64,000 nt of DNA from Actinoplanes campanulatus (GCF_014647795.1 NZ_BMPW01000004.1:248001-312000); one strand, 5' to 3'; numbered from the stretch's first letter, positions 23,068 through 32,123 are shown. The notes: generated from the sequence alone by a model not told the origin. Made by a program: numbers and translations.

Positions 23068-25860
23068 ATGCCCGTTTCGTCCCGCCGCCGATGGTGGACC
23101 GCCGGCTCCATAGCCGCTCTGATCCTCGCGACCGCCCAGGCTCCAGCCCAGGCGCACCCCGTGAACCCCGCCGACTTCCAGCAGGTCACCCTCGCCAAGG
23201 GGGAACCCGAGGTCGGCGAGCCGATGAGCCTCGCCGTGCTGCCGGACCGCTCCGTGCTGCACACCGCCCGCAACGGCACGCTGCGCCGCACCGACGCCGC
23301 CGGCAACACCGCCGTCGTCGGCACCCTCGCCGTCTACACCCACGACGAGGAGGGGCTCCAGGGCGTCGGCGTCGACCCCGGCTTCGCCACCAACCGGTTC
23401 ATCTACCTCTACTACGCCCCGCCGCTGAACACGCCGGCCGGCGACGCCCCGGACACCGGCACCGACTTCTCCGCCTGGAACGGCGTCAACCGCCTCGCCC
23501 GCTTCACCCTCACCGCGGACTGGAAGCTCGGCGCCGAGCGCACGATCCTCGACGTGCCGGCCACCCGGGGCATCTGCTGCCACGTCGGCGGCGACATCGA
23601 CTTCGACGCGGCCGGCAACCTCTACCTGTCCACCGGCGACGACAGCAACCCGTTCCAGTCCGACGGCTACACCCCGATCGACGAGCGCGCCAACCGCAAT
23701 CCGGCCTTCGACGCCCAGCGGACCGCGGCGAACACCAACGACCTGCGCGGCAAGATCCTGCGCATCAAGGTCAACGCGGACGGCACGTACAGCTCGCCGG
23801 CCGGGAACATGTTCGCCCCGGGCACGGCCGGGACCCGCCCGGAGATCTACGCGATGGGCTTCCGCAACCCGTTCCGGATGACCGTCGACAGGGCCACCGG
23901 CGTGGTCTACGTCGGCGACTACGGCCCGGACGCCGGATCGTCGTCCACCCGCGGACCCAGCGGCCAGGTCGAGTTCAACCGGATCACCGCGCCCGGCAAC
24001 CACGGCTGGCCGTACTGCACCGGCACCAACACCGCCGCCGAGACGTACGCCGACTTCAACTTCGCCACCGGCGCCGTCGGCGCCAAGTTCAACTGCGCGG
24101 CCGGGCCGGCCAACAACTCGCCCCGCAACACCGGCCTCGGCACCCTTCCGGCGGCCAAGACCTCCTGGATCCGGTACGGCGGGGACGCCGGCACGCCACC
24201 GGAGTTCGGCGGCGGCTCCGAATCGCCGATGGGCGGCCCGGTCTACCGGTACGACGCCGCCAACCCCTCCACCACGAAGTTCCCGCAGTCGCTGGACGGG
24301 CACTTCTTCGCCGCCGAGTTCGGCCGCGGCTGGATCAAGCCGATCCACGTCGGCGCCGACGGCTCGGTCGGCGAGATCTCGGCCTTCACCTGGAACGGCA
24401 AGCAGGTGATGGATCTGGCGTTCGGGCCGGACGGGGCGCTCTATGTGCTCGACTACGGCACCGGCTACTTCAACGGCGACGAGAACTCGGCGCTGTACCG
24501 GTACGACTACGTCGGCGGCGGCAACCGGGCCCCGACCGCGGTGGCGAACGCCAACCAGACCTCCGGGCAGGCGCCGCTGACCGTCCAGTTCTCCTCGGCC
24601 GGCTCCACCGACCCCGAGGGCGGGGCGCTGACCTACCGGTGGGACTTCGGCGACGGCGGCACCTCCACGGCGGCCGGCCCGTCGCACACGTTCACCGCCA
24701 ACGGCGCCTACGACGTCAAGCTCACCGTCACCGACCCGCAGGGCGCCACCGGCACCGACAGCGTGCAGGTCGGGGTCGGCAACACCGCGCCCACCGTACG
24801 GATCGGCGCGCCCGGCGACGGGCAGGTCTTCGCCTTCGGCGACACCGTCGCCTACTCGGTGACGGTCACCGACCCGGAGGACGCCACCATCGACTGTGCC
24901 AAGGTCAAGATGACCTACGTGCTCGGCCACGACCAGCACGGGCACCAGATCACCTCGAAGACCGGCTGCTCCGGCACGCTCACCATCCCGGTCGACGGCG
25001 AGCACGACACCGCGGCGAACATCTTCGCGGTGTTCGACGCCGAGTACACCGACGCCGGCGGCCTGACCACGCACACCCAGCACACCCTGCAACCCGCGCA
25101 CCGGCAGGCCGAGCACTACAAGACCTCCGCAGGCGTCGCCCCGATGAACAAGCCGGAGGCCGAGGGCGGCAAGACCGTCGGGGACATCCACAACGGCGAC
25201 TGGATCGCGTTCCAGCCGTACCAGCTCGGCAACGTATCGCGCTTCAGCGCCCGGGTCTCGTCGGCCGGCGTCGGCGGCACGATCCAGGTGCGGGCCGGCT
25301 CGGCCACCGGGACCGTGCTCGGCTCGGCCACCGTGCCGGTGACCGGCGGCTGGAACGTCTTCACCGACGTCAGCGGCGCCCTCACCAACCCGCCGGCCGG
25401 CGCCACCACGCTGTACCTGACGTTCAGCGGCGGCGCCGGGGCGCTCTTCGACGTCGACGCGTTCACCCTGACCGCGGCCCGGACCGGCCCGGTCGTCGGC
25501 CTCGCCGGCAAGTGCCTGGACGTCAGCGGCGGCGGCACCGCCGACGGCACCAAGATCCAGCTGTGGACCTGCAACGGCTCGGCCGCGCAGGTGTGGACGG
25601 TCAACGGTCAGGTGTGGCGCAACCCGCAGTCGGGCAAGTGCCTCGACGTGGCCGGCGGCGCGACCGCGAACGGCACCAAGGCGCAGCTGTGGACCTGCAA
25701 CGGCACCGGCGCCCAGAACTGGACGGCACAGGCCGACAAGACGGTCCGGAACCCGGTGTCCGGCCGCTGTCTCGATGTGTCGCAGAACAGCTCCGCCGAC
25801 GGCCAGCAGATCCACATCTGGGACTGCCTGGGCGCCGCCAACCAGCAGTGGAACCTGTGA
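23068..25860 (+). CDS. Secreted glucose/sorbosone dehydrogenase-like protein with PKD, CBM6-like and ricin B domains
   Basis: A 930-residue exported multidomain protein. Order: signal peptide (1-29, ending AQA); six-bladed propeller of the soluble PQQ sugar dehydrogenase/GSDH type (about 35-485, with RGICCHVGGDIDFD, GNLYLSTGDDSNPF, EIYAMGFRNPFRM, HGWPYC and FGPDGALYVLDYG); PKD domain (about 488-568); Ig-like segment; CBM6-like domain (about 690-800); ricin-type beta-trefoil lectin (about 808-930, QW repeats). It probably oxidises a sugar or glycoside outside the cell while held on polysaccharide by the lectin. Use of PQQ is inferred from the family; no PQQ synthesis genes are in the window. 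Confidence 0.88.
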   Translation: MPVSSRRRWWTAGSIAALILATAQAPAQAHPVNPADFQQVTLAKGEPEVGEPMSLAVLPDRSVLHTARNGTLRRTDAAGNTAVVGTLAVYTHDEEGLQGVGVDPGFATNRFIYLYYAPPLNTPAGDAPDTGTDFSAWNGVNRLARFTLTADWKLGAERTILDVPATRGICCHVGGDIDFDAAGNLYLSTGDDSNPFQSDGYTPIDERANRNPAFDAQRTAANTNDLRGKILRIKVNADGTYSSPAGNMFAPGTAGTRPEIYAMGFRNPFRMTVDRATGVVYVGDYGPDAGSSSTRGPSGQVEFNRITAPGNHGWPYCTGTNTAAETYADFNFATGAVGAKFNCAAGPANNSPRNTGLGTLPAAKTSWIRYGGDAGTPPEFGGGSESPMGGPVYRYDAANPSTTKFPQSLDGHFFAAEFGRGWIKPIHVGADGSVGEISAFTWNGKQVMDLAFGPDGALYVLDYGTGYFNGDENSALYRYDYVGGGNRAPTAVANANQTSGQAPLTVQFSSAGSTDPEGGALTYRWDFGDGGTSTAAGPSHTFTANGAYDVKLTVTDPQGATGTDSVQVGVGNTAPTVRIGAPGDGQVFAFGDTVAYSVTVTDPEDATIDCAKVKMTYVLGHDQHGHQITSKTGCSGTLTIPVDGEHDTAANIFAVFDAEYTDAGGLTTHTQHTLQPAHRQAEHYKTSAGVAPMNKPEAEGGKTVGDIHNGDWIAFQPYQLGNVSRFSARVSSAGVGGTIQVRAGSATGTVLGSATVPVTGGWNVFTDVSGALTNPPAGATTLYLTFSGGAGALFDVDAFTLTAARTGPVVGLAGKCLDVSGGGTADGTKIQLWTCNGSAAQVWTVNGQVWRNPQSGKCLDVAGGATANGTKAQLWTCNGTGAQNWTAQADKTVRNPVSGRCLDVSQNSSADGQQIHIWDCLGAANQQWNL
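25487..25857 (+). repeat. Ricin-lectin coding repeat, copy 1
   Basis: The ~370-bp lectin segment at the end of the dehydrogenase gene is highly similar at the DNA level to 27192-27566 in the next gene, including the run from GGCACCAAGATCCAGCTGTGG and the shared end of the last trefoil. This points to duplication or gene conversion. Confidence 0.75.
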
Positions 25861-25871
25861 GGAGGGATTCC

Positions 25872-27569
25872 ATGCGCAGCAGACTCTCCCTGGTGATCGC
25901 CGCAGCGCTGACCACCCTGGCCTGCACCGCGGCGCCCGCCCCGGCCGTCGCGGCCGACACCCCGTACGACGTCCTGGTCTTCTCCAAGACCACCGGCTTC
26001 CGGCACGACTCGATCGCCGCGGGCATCCAGGCCATCCGTGACCTGGGCGCGGCGAACAACTTCACGGTCACCGCGACCGAGGACTCCACCGCGTTCAACA
26101 CCACGAACCTGGCCCGCTTCGAGACCGTCGTCTTCCTGAACACGACCGGCGACATCCTCGACGCGACCCAGCAGAGCGCCTTCGAGGCGTACATCCGTGG
26201 CGGTGGCGGATACACCGGCATCCACTCGGCGGCCGACACCGAGTACGACTGGCCGTTCTACGGACAGCTAGCCGGCGCCTGGTTCGCCTCGCACCCGGCG
26301 GTCCAGCAGGCCACCGTCAGGGTCGAGGACCGGGCGCACGCGGCCACCGCACACCTACCGCAGACCGTGCAGCGCACCGACGAGTGGTACGACTACCGCA
26401 CCAACGCCCGCAGCACCGCACACGTGCTGTCGACGCTCGACGAGTCGTCGTACTCCGGCGGGCAGATGGGCGCCGACCACCCGCACTCCTGGTGCAAGAC
26501 CCTCGACTCGGGCCGCTCGTTCTACACCGGCGGCGGGCACACCCAGTCCGCGTACAGCGAGCCGGCGTTCCGGGCGCACCTGCTCGGCGGGATCCGCTAC
26601 ACGGCCAAGCGGACCCACGCCGACTGCCGCCCGGAGACCGGCTACACCGCCCTCTACAACGGCTCCACCACCGGCTGGTCGCAGGCCGGGCCCGGCGCCT
26701 TCACCAGCACCGACGCCACCCTGACGTCCACCGGCGGGATGGGCCTGTACTGGTACTCGGCCAAACAGTTCACCAACTACTCGCTCAAACTCGACTGGCG
26801 GCTGGCCGGGGACGACAACACCGGCGTCTTCCTCGGGTTCCCGCCGTCGAGCGACCCCTGGTCGGCGGTGAACAACGGCTACGAGATCCAGATCGACGCC
26901 ACCGACGCGGCCGACCGCACCACCGGCTCGGTCTACACGTTCAAGGCCGCCGACATCGCGGCCCGGGACGCGGCGCTCAACCCGCCGGGGGAGTGGAACA
27001 CCTACGAGATCCGGGTCGAGGGCGAGCGCCTCCAGGTCTTCCTCAACAGCGTCAAGATCAACGACTACACCAACACCGATCCGGTACGGTCGCTCGCCGG
27101 CCACATCGGCATCCAGAACCACGGTGACGGGGACGAGGCGTCGTTCCGCAACATCCGGATCAGGGAGCTGGGCGGCCCCACCGGTGGCACCGGGCCGGTC
27201 GTCGGCCTGGCCGGCAAGTGCCTCGACGTGAGCAACGGCGGCTCCGCCGACGGCACCAAGATCCAGCTGTGGACGTGCAACGGCAGCGGCGCGCAGAACT
27301 GGACGGTCAGCGGCCAGGTCTGGCGCAACCCGCAGTCGAACAAGTGCCTGGACGTGTCCGGCGGCGGCACCGCCAACGGCACCAAGGTGCAACTCTGGAC
27401 CTGCAACGGCAGCGGCGCGCAGAACTGGGCCGCGCAGGCCGGCGGCACGGTCCGCAACCCGCAGTCGGGCCGGTGCCTGGACGTGTCGCAGAACAGCTCC
27501 GCCGACGGCCAGCAGATCCACCTCTGGGACTGTCACACCGGCGCGAACCAGCAGTGGCGTCTTCCCTAG
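25872..27569 (+). CDS. Secreted ThuA-like / DUF1080 / ricin B fusion protein
   Basis: A 565-residue exported protein. A signal peptide (about 1-28, AVAA) is followed by a ThuA-like trehalose-utilisation domain (about 32-245: VLVFSKTTGFRHDSI, GGGGYTGIHSAADTEYDW, VRVEDRAHAAT). Next is a DUF1080/3-keto-disaccharide hydrolase-like beta-sandwich (about 255-430: GYTALYNGSTTGWSQ, DDNTGVFLGFPP, NGYEIQID, EWNTYEIRVEGERLQVFLN). A ricin B lectin ends the protein (about 440-565). ThuA and DUF1080 proteins act on 3-keto glycosides in other bacteria. Together with the upstream dehydrogenase this suggests extracellular oxidation followed by cleavage. GGAGGG precedes ATG 25872, 11 bp after the dehydrogenase gene. 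Confidence 0.87.
   Translation: MRSRLSLVIAAALTTLACTAAPAPAVAADTPYDVLVFSKTTGFRHDSIAAGIQAIRDLGAANNFTVTATEDSTAFNTTNLARFETVVFLNTTGDILDATQQSAFEAYIRGGGGYTGIHSAADTEYDWPFYGQLAGAWFASHPAVQQATVRVEDRAHAATAHLPQTVQRTDEWYDYRTNARSTAHVLSTLDESSYSGGQMGADHPHSWCKTLDSGRSFYTGGGHTQSAYSEPAFRAHLLGGIRYTAKRTHADCRPETGYTALYNGSTTGWSQAGPGAFTSTDATLTSTGGMGLYWYSAKQFTNYSLKLDWRLAGDDNTGVFLGFPPSSDPWSAVNNGYEIQIDATDAADRTTGSVYTFKAADIAARDAALNPPGEWNTYEIRVEGERLQVFLNSVKINDYTNTDPVRSLAGHIGIQNHGDGDEASFRNIRIRELGGPTGGTGPVVGLAGKCLDVSNGGSADGTKIQLWTCNGSGAQNWTVSGQVWRNPQSNKCLDVSGGGTANGTKVQLWTCNGSGAQNWAAQAGGTVRNPQSGRCLDVSQNSSADGQQIHLWDCHTGANQQWRLP
27192..27566 (+). repeat. Ricin-lectin coding repeat, copy 2
   Basis: Second copy of the lectin-coding segment described at 25487-25857. 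Long identical stretches occur near the end (for example the bases encoding SQNSSADGQQIH), with silent and conservative changes elsewhere. Confidence 0.75.
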
Positions 27570-27587
27570 ACGTACCACCGCTACTAG

Positions 27588-27644
27588 GGTGGGTTGCGGC
27601 GACCGTGGACACAGCGGTGTCCGGGACGGGAGGCGCAACCCACC
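27588..27644 (+). terminator. Two-tier hairpin after the ThuA-DUF1080 gene
   Basis: GGTGGGTTGCG (27588-27598) pairs perfectly with CGCAACCCACC (27634-27644). Within its loop GGACAC (27607-27612) pairs with GTGTCC (27617-27622). No U-run follows. It probably ends or stabilises the upstream transcript before the isomerase gene. Confidence 0.5.
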
Positions 27645-27747
27645 CCGGCATGCCCGCCGCACCCTGCCCTGACCGCTCGCCTCACTCCGGCTCCTCGCGC
27701 CGGGCATCGAATCCCCTTTCGAGACACTGCTGCGAGGAAGTGACACC

Positions 27748-28755
27748 ATGGCACGACCGATCACCCTGTTCACCGGTCAGTGGGCCGACCTGCCGTTCGA
27801 CGAGGTGTGCCGGCTGGCCTCCGGCTGGGGTTACGACGGCCTGGAGATCGCCTGCTGGGGCGACCACTTCGAGGTCGACAAGGCGCTCGCCGACGACGGC
27901 TACCTCGACCGTAGACGCGAGACCCTGGCCAAGCACAACCTGAAGGTCTTCGCGATCTCCAACCACCTGGTCGGCCAGGCGGTCTGCGACCACCCGATCG
28001 ACGAGCGCCACCGGGACATCCTGCCGGCCCGGATCTGGGGCGACGGCGAACCCGAGGGGGTCCGCCGGCGGGCCGCCGAGGAGATGAAGGACACCGCCCG
28101 TGCGGCCGCCAAGCTCGGCGTGCGTACCGTCGTGGGTTTCACCGGGTCGTCGATCTGGCACACGCTGGCCATGTTCCCGCCGGTGCCGCCGTCGATGATC
28201 GAGCGTGGCTACGCCGACTTCGCCGACCGCTGGAACCCGATCCTCGACGTCTTCGACGAGGTGGGCGTCCGGTTCGCGCACGAGGTGCACCCCAGCGAGA
28301 TCGCCTACGACTACTGGACCACCAAACGCGCGCTGGAGGCGATCGGGCATCGGCCCGCGTTCGGCCTCAACTGGGACCCGTCGCACTTCGTCTGGCAGGA
28401 CCTGGACCCGGTCAACTTCATCTTCGACTTCGCCGACCGCATCTACCACGTGGACTGCAAGGACGCTAAGGTGCGCACCGGCGACGGCCGGCGTGGCCGG
28501 CTCGCCTCCCACCTGCCGTGGGCGGACATGCGGCGCGGCTGGGACTTCGTCTCCACCGGTCACGGTGACGTGCCCTGGGAGGACTGCTTCCGGGCGCTGA
28601 ACGCGATCGGCTACGACGGCCCGATCTCGATCGAGTGGGAGGACGCCGGCATGGACCGGCTCGTCGGCGCCCCGGAGGCTCTCCAGTTCGTGCGCGGGCT
28701 GGCGTTCGACGCGCCGTCGGCGGCGTTCGACGCGGCCTTCTCCTCCAGCCAGTAG
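27748..28755 (+). CDS. Cytosolic sugar phosphate isomerase/epimerase-like protein
   Basis: A 335-residue xylose-isomerase-like TIM barrel without signal peptide. Metal-site residues are visible: Glu in [13 protein letters not shown], Asp/His in [14 protein letters not shown], His in [11 protein letters not shown] and Glu in ISIEWEDAG. The [27 protein letters not shown] block matches a subgroup found beside Gfo/Idh/MocA and ThuA genes. It probably isomerises a keto-sugar taken up after extracellular oxidation. ATG 27748 follows GAGGAAG. Strong hairpins bound it on both sides, so it may be its own transcript. Confidence 0.88.
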   Translation: MARPITLFTGQWADLPFDEVCRLASGWGYDGLEIACWGDHFEVDKALADDGYLDRRRETLAKHNLKVFAISNHLVGQAVCDHPIDERHRDILPARIWGDGEPEGVRRRAAEEMKDTARAAAKLGVRTVVGFTGSSIWHTLAMFPPVPPSMIERGYADFADRWNPILDVFDEVGVRFAHEVHPSEIAYDYWTTKRALEAIGHRPAFGLNWDPSHFVWQDLDPVNFIFDFADRIYHVDCKDAKVRTGDGRRGRLASHLPWADMRRGWDFVSTGHGDVPWEDCFRALNAIGYDGPISIEWEDAGMDRLVGAPEALQFVRGLAFDAPSAAFDAAFSSSQ

Positions 28756-28779
28756 CCCTCACCTCCTGGTCAGAGTCCC

Positions 28780-28805
28780 GGCCGGGCGCCCGCGCGCGCC
28801 CGGCC
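28780..28805 (+). terminator. Hairpin terminator after the isomerase gene
   Basis: GGCCGGGCGC (28780-28789) and GCGCCCGGCC (28796-28805) form a perfect 10-bp GC stem with a 6-nt loop, 25 bp after the stop codon. Confidence 0.6.
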
Positions 28806-28831
28806 CGGCCCGTCATGCCCTTTCGTCGAAG

Positions 28832-28850
28832 TCAACGAAAGTTCCATTGA
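28832..28850. promoter_or_regulatory. Candidate operator before the Tat-exported isomerase gene
   Basis: TCAACGAAAGTTCCATTGA is an imperfect palindrome (14 of 19 positions symmetric) in an AT-richer promoter region. GAAAGTT recurs at 28921-28927, and GAAAAGTTCC occurs upstream of the first sugar dehydrogenase gene. This is compatible with a LacI-like or other sugar regulator, but none is encoded next to it. Confidence 0.35.
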
Positions 28851-28988
28851 TCCATGCGGATGTTTCTCTAGAGACGATTGTGAATACGCGGTAACGTGCG
28901 GTACGGAAACCGCTCTGCACGAAAGTTGCCGTCTGCGGGCGCTCCTCGCAGGCCATCCGTGTTCACTGCCGTAACCGGAGGCACCACC

Positions 28989-29906
28989 ATGCATGAGTCA
29001 CCATCCCGTCCGTCCGCCCTGAGCCGCCGCAACCTGCTCGGCGCCGCGGCTGCCGGCGCCACCGCCACAGCTATCGGATCACCCGCCGCGGCCGGGGGCG
29101 GTGGCGCCGCGCACCGGGTTCCCCGCGACCAGATCAGCGTGCAGCTCTACACCCTGCGCAACCAGCTCGCCATCGACCTCGAGGGGAGCCTCGCCGAACT
29201 CGCCGAGATCGGCTACACCCGCGTCGAGCACGCCGGATTCGTGGGCCGCACCGCCGCCCAGTTCCGGGCCGCCCTCGACAACGCCGGCCTGCGCGCCACC
29301 TCCGGCCACGCTGGCATCCCGCAACCGTGGAACGCCGATACCTGGAAACGCACCCTGGACGACGCCGCCGTCGTCGGCAACAGGTTCATCGTCCACCCGT
29401 ACTTCGGCACCGGGCCTTCCGGGCCGATCCGCGACGGCGCCGTCTACCGCGCCTTCGCCGCCGACCTCAACTCCGCCGGCGAGCTGGCCCGCAAGGCCGG
29501 GCTCAGCTTCGGCTACCACAACCACCACAACGAGTTCCTGCGCCAGACCGGCACCGAGATCACCGGCTTCGACATCCTCACCGGCGAGACCGACCCCCGC
29601 CTGGTGCACCTGGAGGTCGACATCTACTGGGCCTGGCGCGGCGCCGCCGACCCGGTCGACCTGATCGAGCGCAACCGCCGCCGGATCAAGCAGGTGCACG
29701 TCAAGGACATGACCGTGAGCAGCGGCTTCGCCGACCCCGGCGACGGTCTGATCGACTTCGAGCGGGTGTTCCGCCGCGCCCACGAGGCCGGCCTCATCGA
29801 ATACATCGTGGAACGTGACGACGCCGGCAGCCCGCCCCGCACCCCGGAGCAGGCCCTCGACACCGCCCGCGTCGGCTACCAGTACCTCGCCGGACTGAGG
29901 TACTGA
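28989..29906 (+). CDS. Tat-exported xylose-isomerase-like protein
   Basis: A 305-residue TIM-barrel protein with a twin-arginine signal (SRRNLLGAAAAGATATAIG, cleavage near AAAG). The mature part is a sugar phosphate isomerase/epimerase fold: ISVQLYTLRNQL at the N-terminus, then FGYHNHHNEF (His, Glu), HLEVDIYWAWRG (Asp), KQVHVKDM (His) and YIVERDDAG (Glu). Export implies a pre-loaded metal and an extracytoplasmic keto-sugar substrate. ATG 28989 follows GGAGG by 7 nt; an upstream in-frame ATG at 28896 would bury the Tat signal. It is one base from the second dehydrogenase gene, so probably co-translated. Confidence 0.88.
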   Translation: MHESPSRPSALSRRNLLGAAAAGATATAIGSPAAAGGGGAAHRVPRDQISVQLYTLRNQLAIDLEGSLAELAEIGYTRVEHAGFVGRTAAQFRAALDNAGLRATSGHAGIPQPWNADTWKRTLDDAAVVGNRFIVHPYFGTGPSGPIRDGAVYRAFAADLNSAGELARKAGLSFGYHNHHNEFLRQTGTEITGFDILTGETDPRLVHLEVDIYWAWRGAADPVDLIERNRRRIKQVHVKDMTVSSGFADPGDGLIDFERVFRRAHEAGLIEYIVERDDAGSPPRTPEQALDTARVGYQYLAGLRY

Positions 29907-29907
29907 C

Positions 29908-31968
29908 ATGCGACGGCTCGTCACCGGCGCCGCCGCGGCCCTGCTCGCCACCACCCTGGTCACCGGCTTCGGCAACCCGGCCCAGGCCGCCCCGCCGGAC
30001 ACCGACTTCCAGAAGGTCACCCTCAACGACTACCCGGGCGAGCCGATGGCCCTGGCCGTCCTGCCCGACAAACGGGTGCTGCACACCGCCCGCCGCGGTG
30101 AGGTACGCATCCATGAGCCGCGGACCGGCCGCAACGTCCTGGCCGCCACCATCCCGGTCTACCTGCACGACGAGGAGGGTGTGCAGGGCATCGCCGTCGA
30201 CCCCGGCTTCCGCCACAACCACTGGGTGTACGTCTACTACTCGCCGGTGCTGAACACCCCGGTCGACGACCCGGCCACACCGAACGTCAACGAGGGCAAC
30301 GCCCCGGAGAACGGCGCCGCCGCCGACTTCGCCCCGTTCAAGGGGCACCTGCAACTGTCCCGGTTCAAGCTGCGCGGCAACACCCTCGACCTGCGTAGCG
30401 AACAGCGGATCCTCCAGGTCCCGGTGGACCGGGGCATCTGCTGCCACGTCGGCGGAAAGATCGACTTCGACCGGCACGGCAACCTCTACCTCTCCACCGG
30501 CGACGACACCAACCCGTTCGCGTCCAGCGGCTACACCCCGATCGACGAGCGGGCCGGGCGCAACCCCGCGTTCGACGCCCAGCGTAGCTCCGGCAACACC
30601 AACGACCTGCGCGGCAAGCTCCTGCGGATCACCGTCAAGCCGAACGGGACCTACAGCATCCCGCGCGGAAACCTGTTCAAACCGGGCACTCCGAAGACCC
30701 GTCCCGAGATCTACGCCATGGGGCTGCGCAACCCGTTCCGGTTCGACGTCGACGAGAAGACCGGCGTCGTCTACCTGGCCGACTATTCGCCGGACGCGCG
30801 CAACGCCGACCCGGCGCGCGGGCCGGCCGGGCACGGGCGCTGGATGGCCATCGACAAACCCGCCAACTACGGATGGCCGTACTGCGTGGCGCCCGACATG
30901 CCGTACGTGGACTACGACTTCGCGACGAGCACCTCCGGCGCGCCGTTCAACTGTGCCCAGCCGGTCAACGAGTCGCCCAACAACACCGGTCTGCGGAACC
31001 TGCCGCCGGTGGAGAAGGCGGAGGTCGTCTACACGTACACGGCGAGCACCCAGTTCCCCGAGCTGGGCACCGGCGGCATCGGCCCGATGGGCGGGCCCGC
31101 CTACCAGTACGACCGGCGCAACACCTCACCGTTCCGCTGGCCGGCCGACTTCGCCGGGAAACCGCTGTTCTACGAGTGGACCCGCGACTACGTGAAGTCC
31201 TTCACCCTGGACCGCCGCAACCAGGTAACGGCCGTCGAGGCGGTGCTGCCGTCGATCGTCTTCGACAACCCGATGGACCTGGAGTTCGGGCCCGACGGCG
31301 CGCTCTACGTCCTCGAGTACGGCGACGGCTACTTCGCCGAGAACCCGGAGGCACAGCTCGCCCGGATCGACTACGCGCCGAGGAACCGGACGCCGATCGT
31401 GAAGATCAGCGGGTCACCCACGGTCGGGTCGGCGCCGTTCACGGTGAACTTCACCAGCGCGGGCACGGTCGACCCGGACGGCGACGCCCTCCGGTACGCG
31501 TGGGACTTCGACGCCGACGGCGACGTCGACTCCCGCGAGGCCGACCCGTCCTGGACGTACACCGAGAACGGTGACTACCGGGCCACCCTCAAGGTCACCG
31601 ACTCGACCGGGCGTTCGGCGTCCGCCGAGTTCCGGCTGCACGTCGGGCCGGTGGCGCCCTCCGTGTCGTTCGTGACACCGACCGAGGACCAGCCGTTCGA
31701 GTTCGGCGACACCGTCGCCTTCCAGGTGAACGTGGTCGACGACCAGCCGGTGAACTGCGCGAACGTGCAGGTCTCCTACATCCTCGGCCACGACGAGCAC
31801 GGCCACCCGCTGTCCACGACCTCCGGGTGCAGCGGCTCGATCACCACGTTCATCGACCCCGGGCACGCCGGGGCGGAGGGCCTGGTGGCGGTCTTCGTCG
31901 CCGAATACACCGACGGCGACGGGCAGACCGGCTCCGCCGAGGTGGTCCTCACACCCAGCGAACCCTGA
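29908..31968 (+). CDS. Secreted glucose/sorbosone dehydrogenase-like protein with PKD domain
   Basis: A 686-residue exported paralogue of the first dehydrogenase, without the CBM and lectin. Signal peptide about 1-28 (AQAA); GSDH-type propeller about 33-490 with the shared RGICCHVGGKIDFD, NLYLSTGDDTNPF and EIYAMGLRNPFRF blocks; PKD domain about 495-575; C-terminal Ig-like segment with SYILGHDEHGHPL. It probably oxidises a soluble sugar in the extracytoplasmic space, working with the adjacent Tat-exported isomerase. ATG 29908 is one base beyond the previous stop. A 16-bp terminator hairpin follows. Confidence 0.88.
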   Translation: MRRLVTGAAAALLATTLVTGFGNPAQAAPPDTDFQKVTLNDYPGEPMALAVLPDKRVLHTARRGEVRIHEPRTGRNVLAATIPVYLHDEEGVQGIAVDPGFRHNHWVYVYYSPVLNTPVDDPATPNVNEGNAPENGAAADFAPFKGHLQLSRFKLRGNTLDLRSEQRILQVPVDRGICCHVGGKIDFDRHGNLYLSTGDDTNPFASSGYTPIDERAGRNPAFDAQRSSGNTNDLRGKLLRITVKPNGTYSIPRGNLFKPGTPKTRPEIYAMGLRNPFRFDVDEKTGVVYLADYSPDARNADPARGPAGHGRWMAIDKPANYGWPYCVAPDMPYVDYDFATSTSGAPFNCAQPVNESPNNTGLRNLPPVEKAEVVYTYTASTQFPELGTGGIGPMGGPAYQYDRRNTSPFRWPADFAGKPLFYEWTRDYVKSFTLDRRNQVTAVEAVLPSIVFDNPMDLEFGPDGALYVLEYGDGYFAENPEAQLARIDYAPRNRTPIVKISGSPTVGSAPFTVNFTSAGTVDPDGDALRYAWDFDADGDVDSREADPSWTYTENGDYRATLKVTDSTGRSASAEFRLHVGPVAPSVSFVTPTEDQPFEFGDTVAFQVNVVDDQPVNCANVQVSYILGHDEHGHPLSTTSGCSGSITTFIDPGHAGAEGLVAVFVAEYTDGDGQTGSAEVVLTPSEP

Positions 31969-31972
31969 TGCC

Positions 31973-32011
31973 CGTGACGGGCCCGGCCCCTACTCGGCCG
32001 GGCCCGTCACG
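31973..32011 (+). terminator. Perfect 16-bp hairpin terminator
   Basis: CGTGACGGGCCCGGCC (31973-31988) pairs without mismatch with GGCCGGGCCCGTCACG (31996-32011) around a 7-nt loop, directly after the dehydrogenase stop. It closes the sugar-oxidation region. Confidence 0.75.
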
Positions 32012-32123
32012 ATGGGGGCCGGCTGGACCACCGATCTACGCCCGGCGCGGGCGGCACAGGCGGGAGTGGGCAGCCGGGTCGCTTCCTGCACGAGGGGGTG
32101 CACGTAGGCGTACCGGAGAAGTT

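Noticed and set aside
22942-25815. 957-codon minus-strand frame opposite the first sugar dehydrogenase
   Set aside because: Antisense shadow of a well-supported secreted enzyme; low-complexity Gly/Val/Arg composition.
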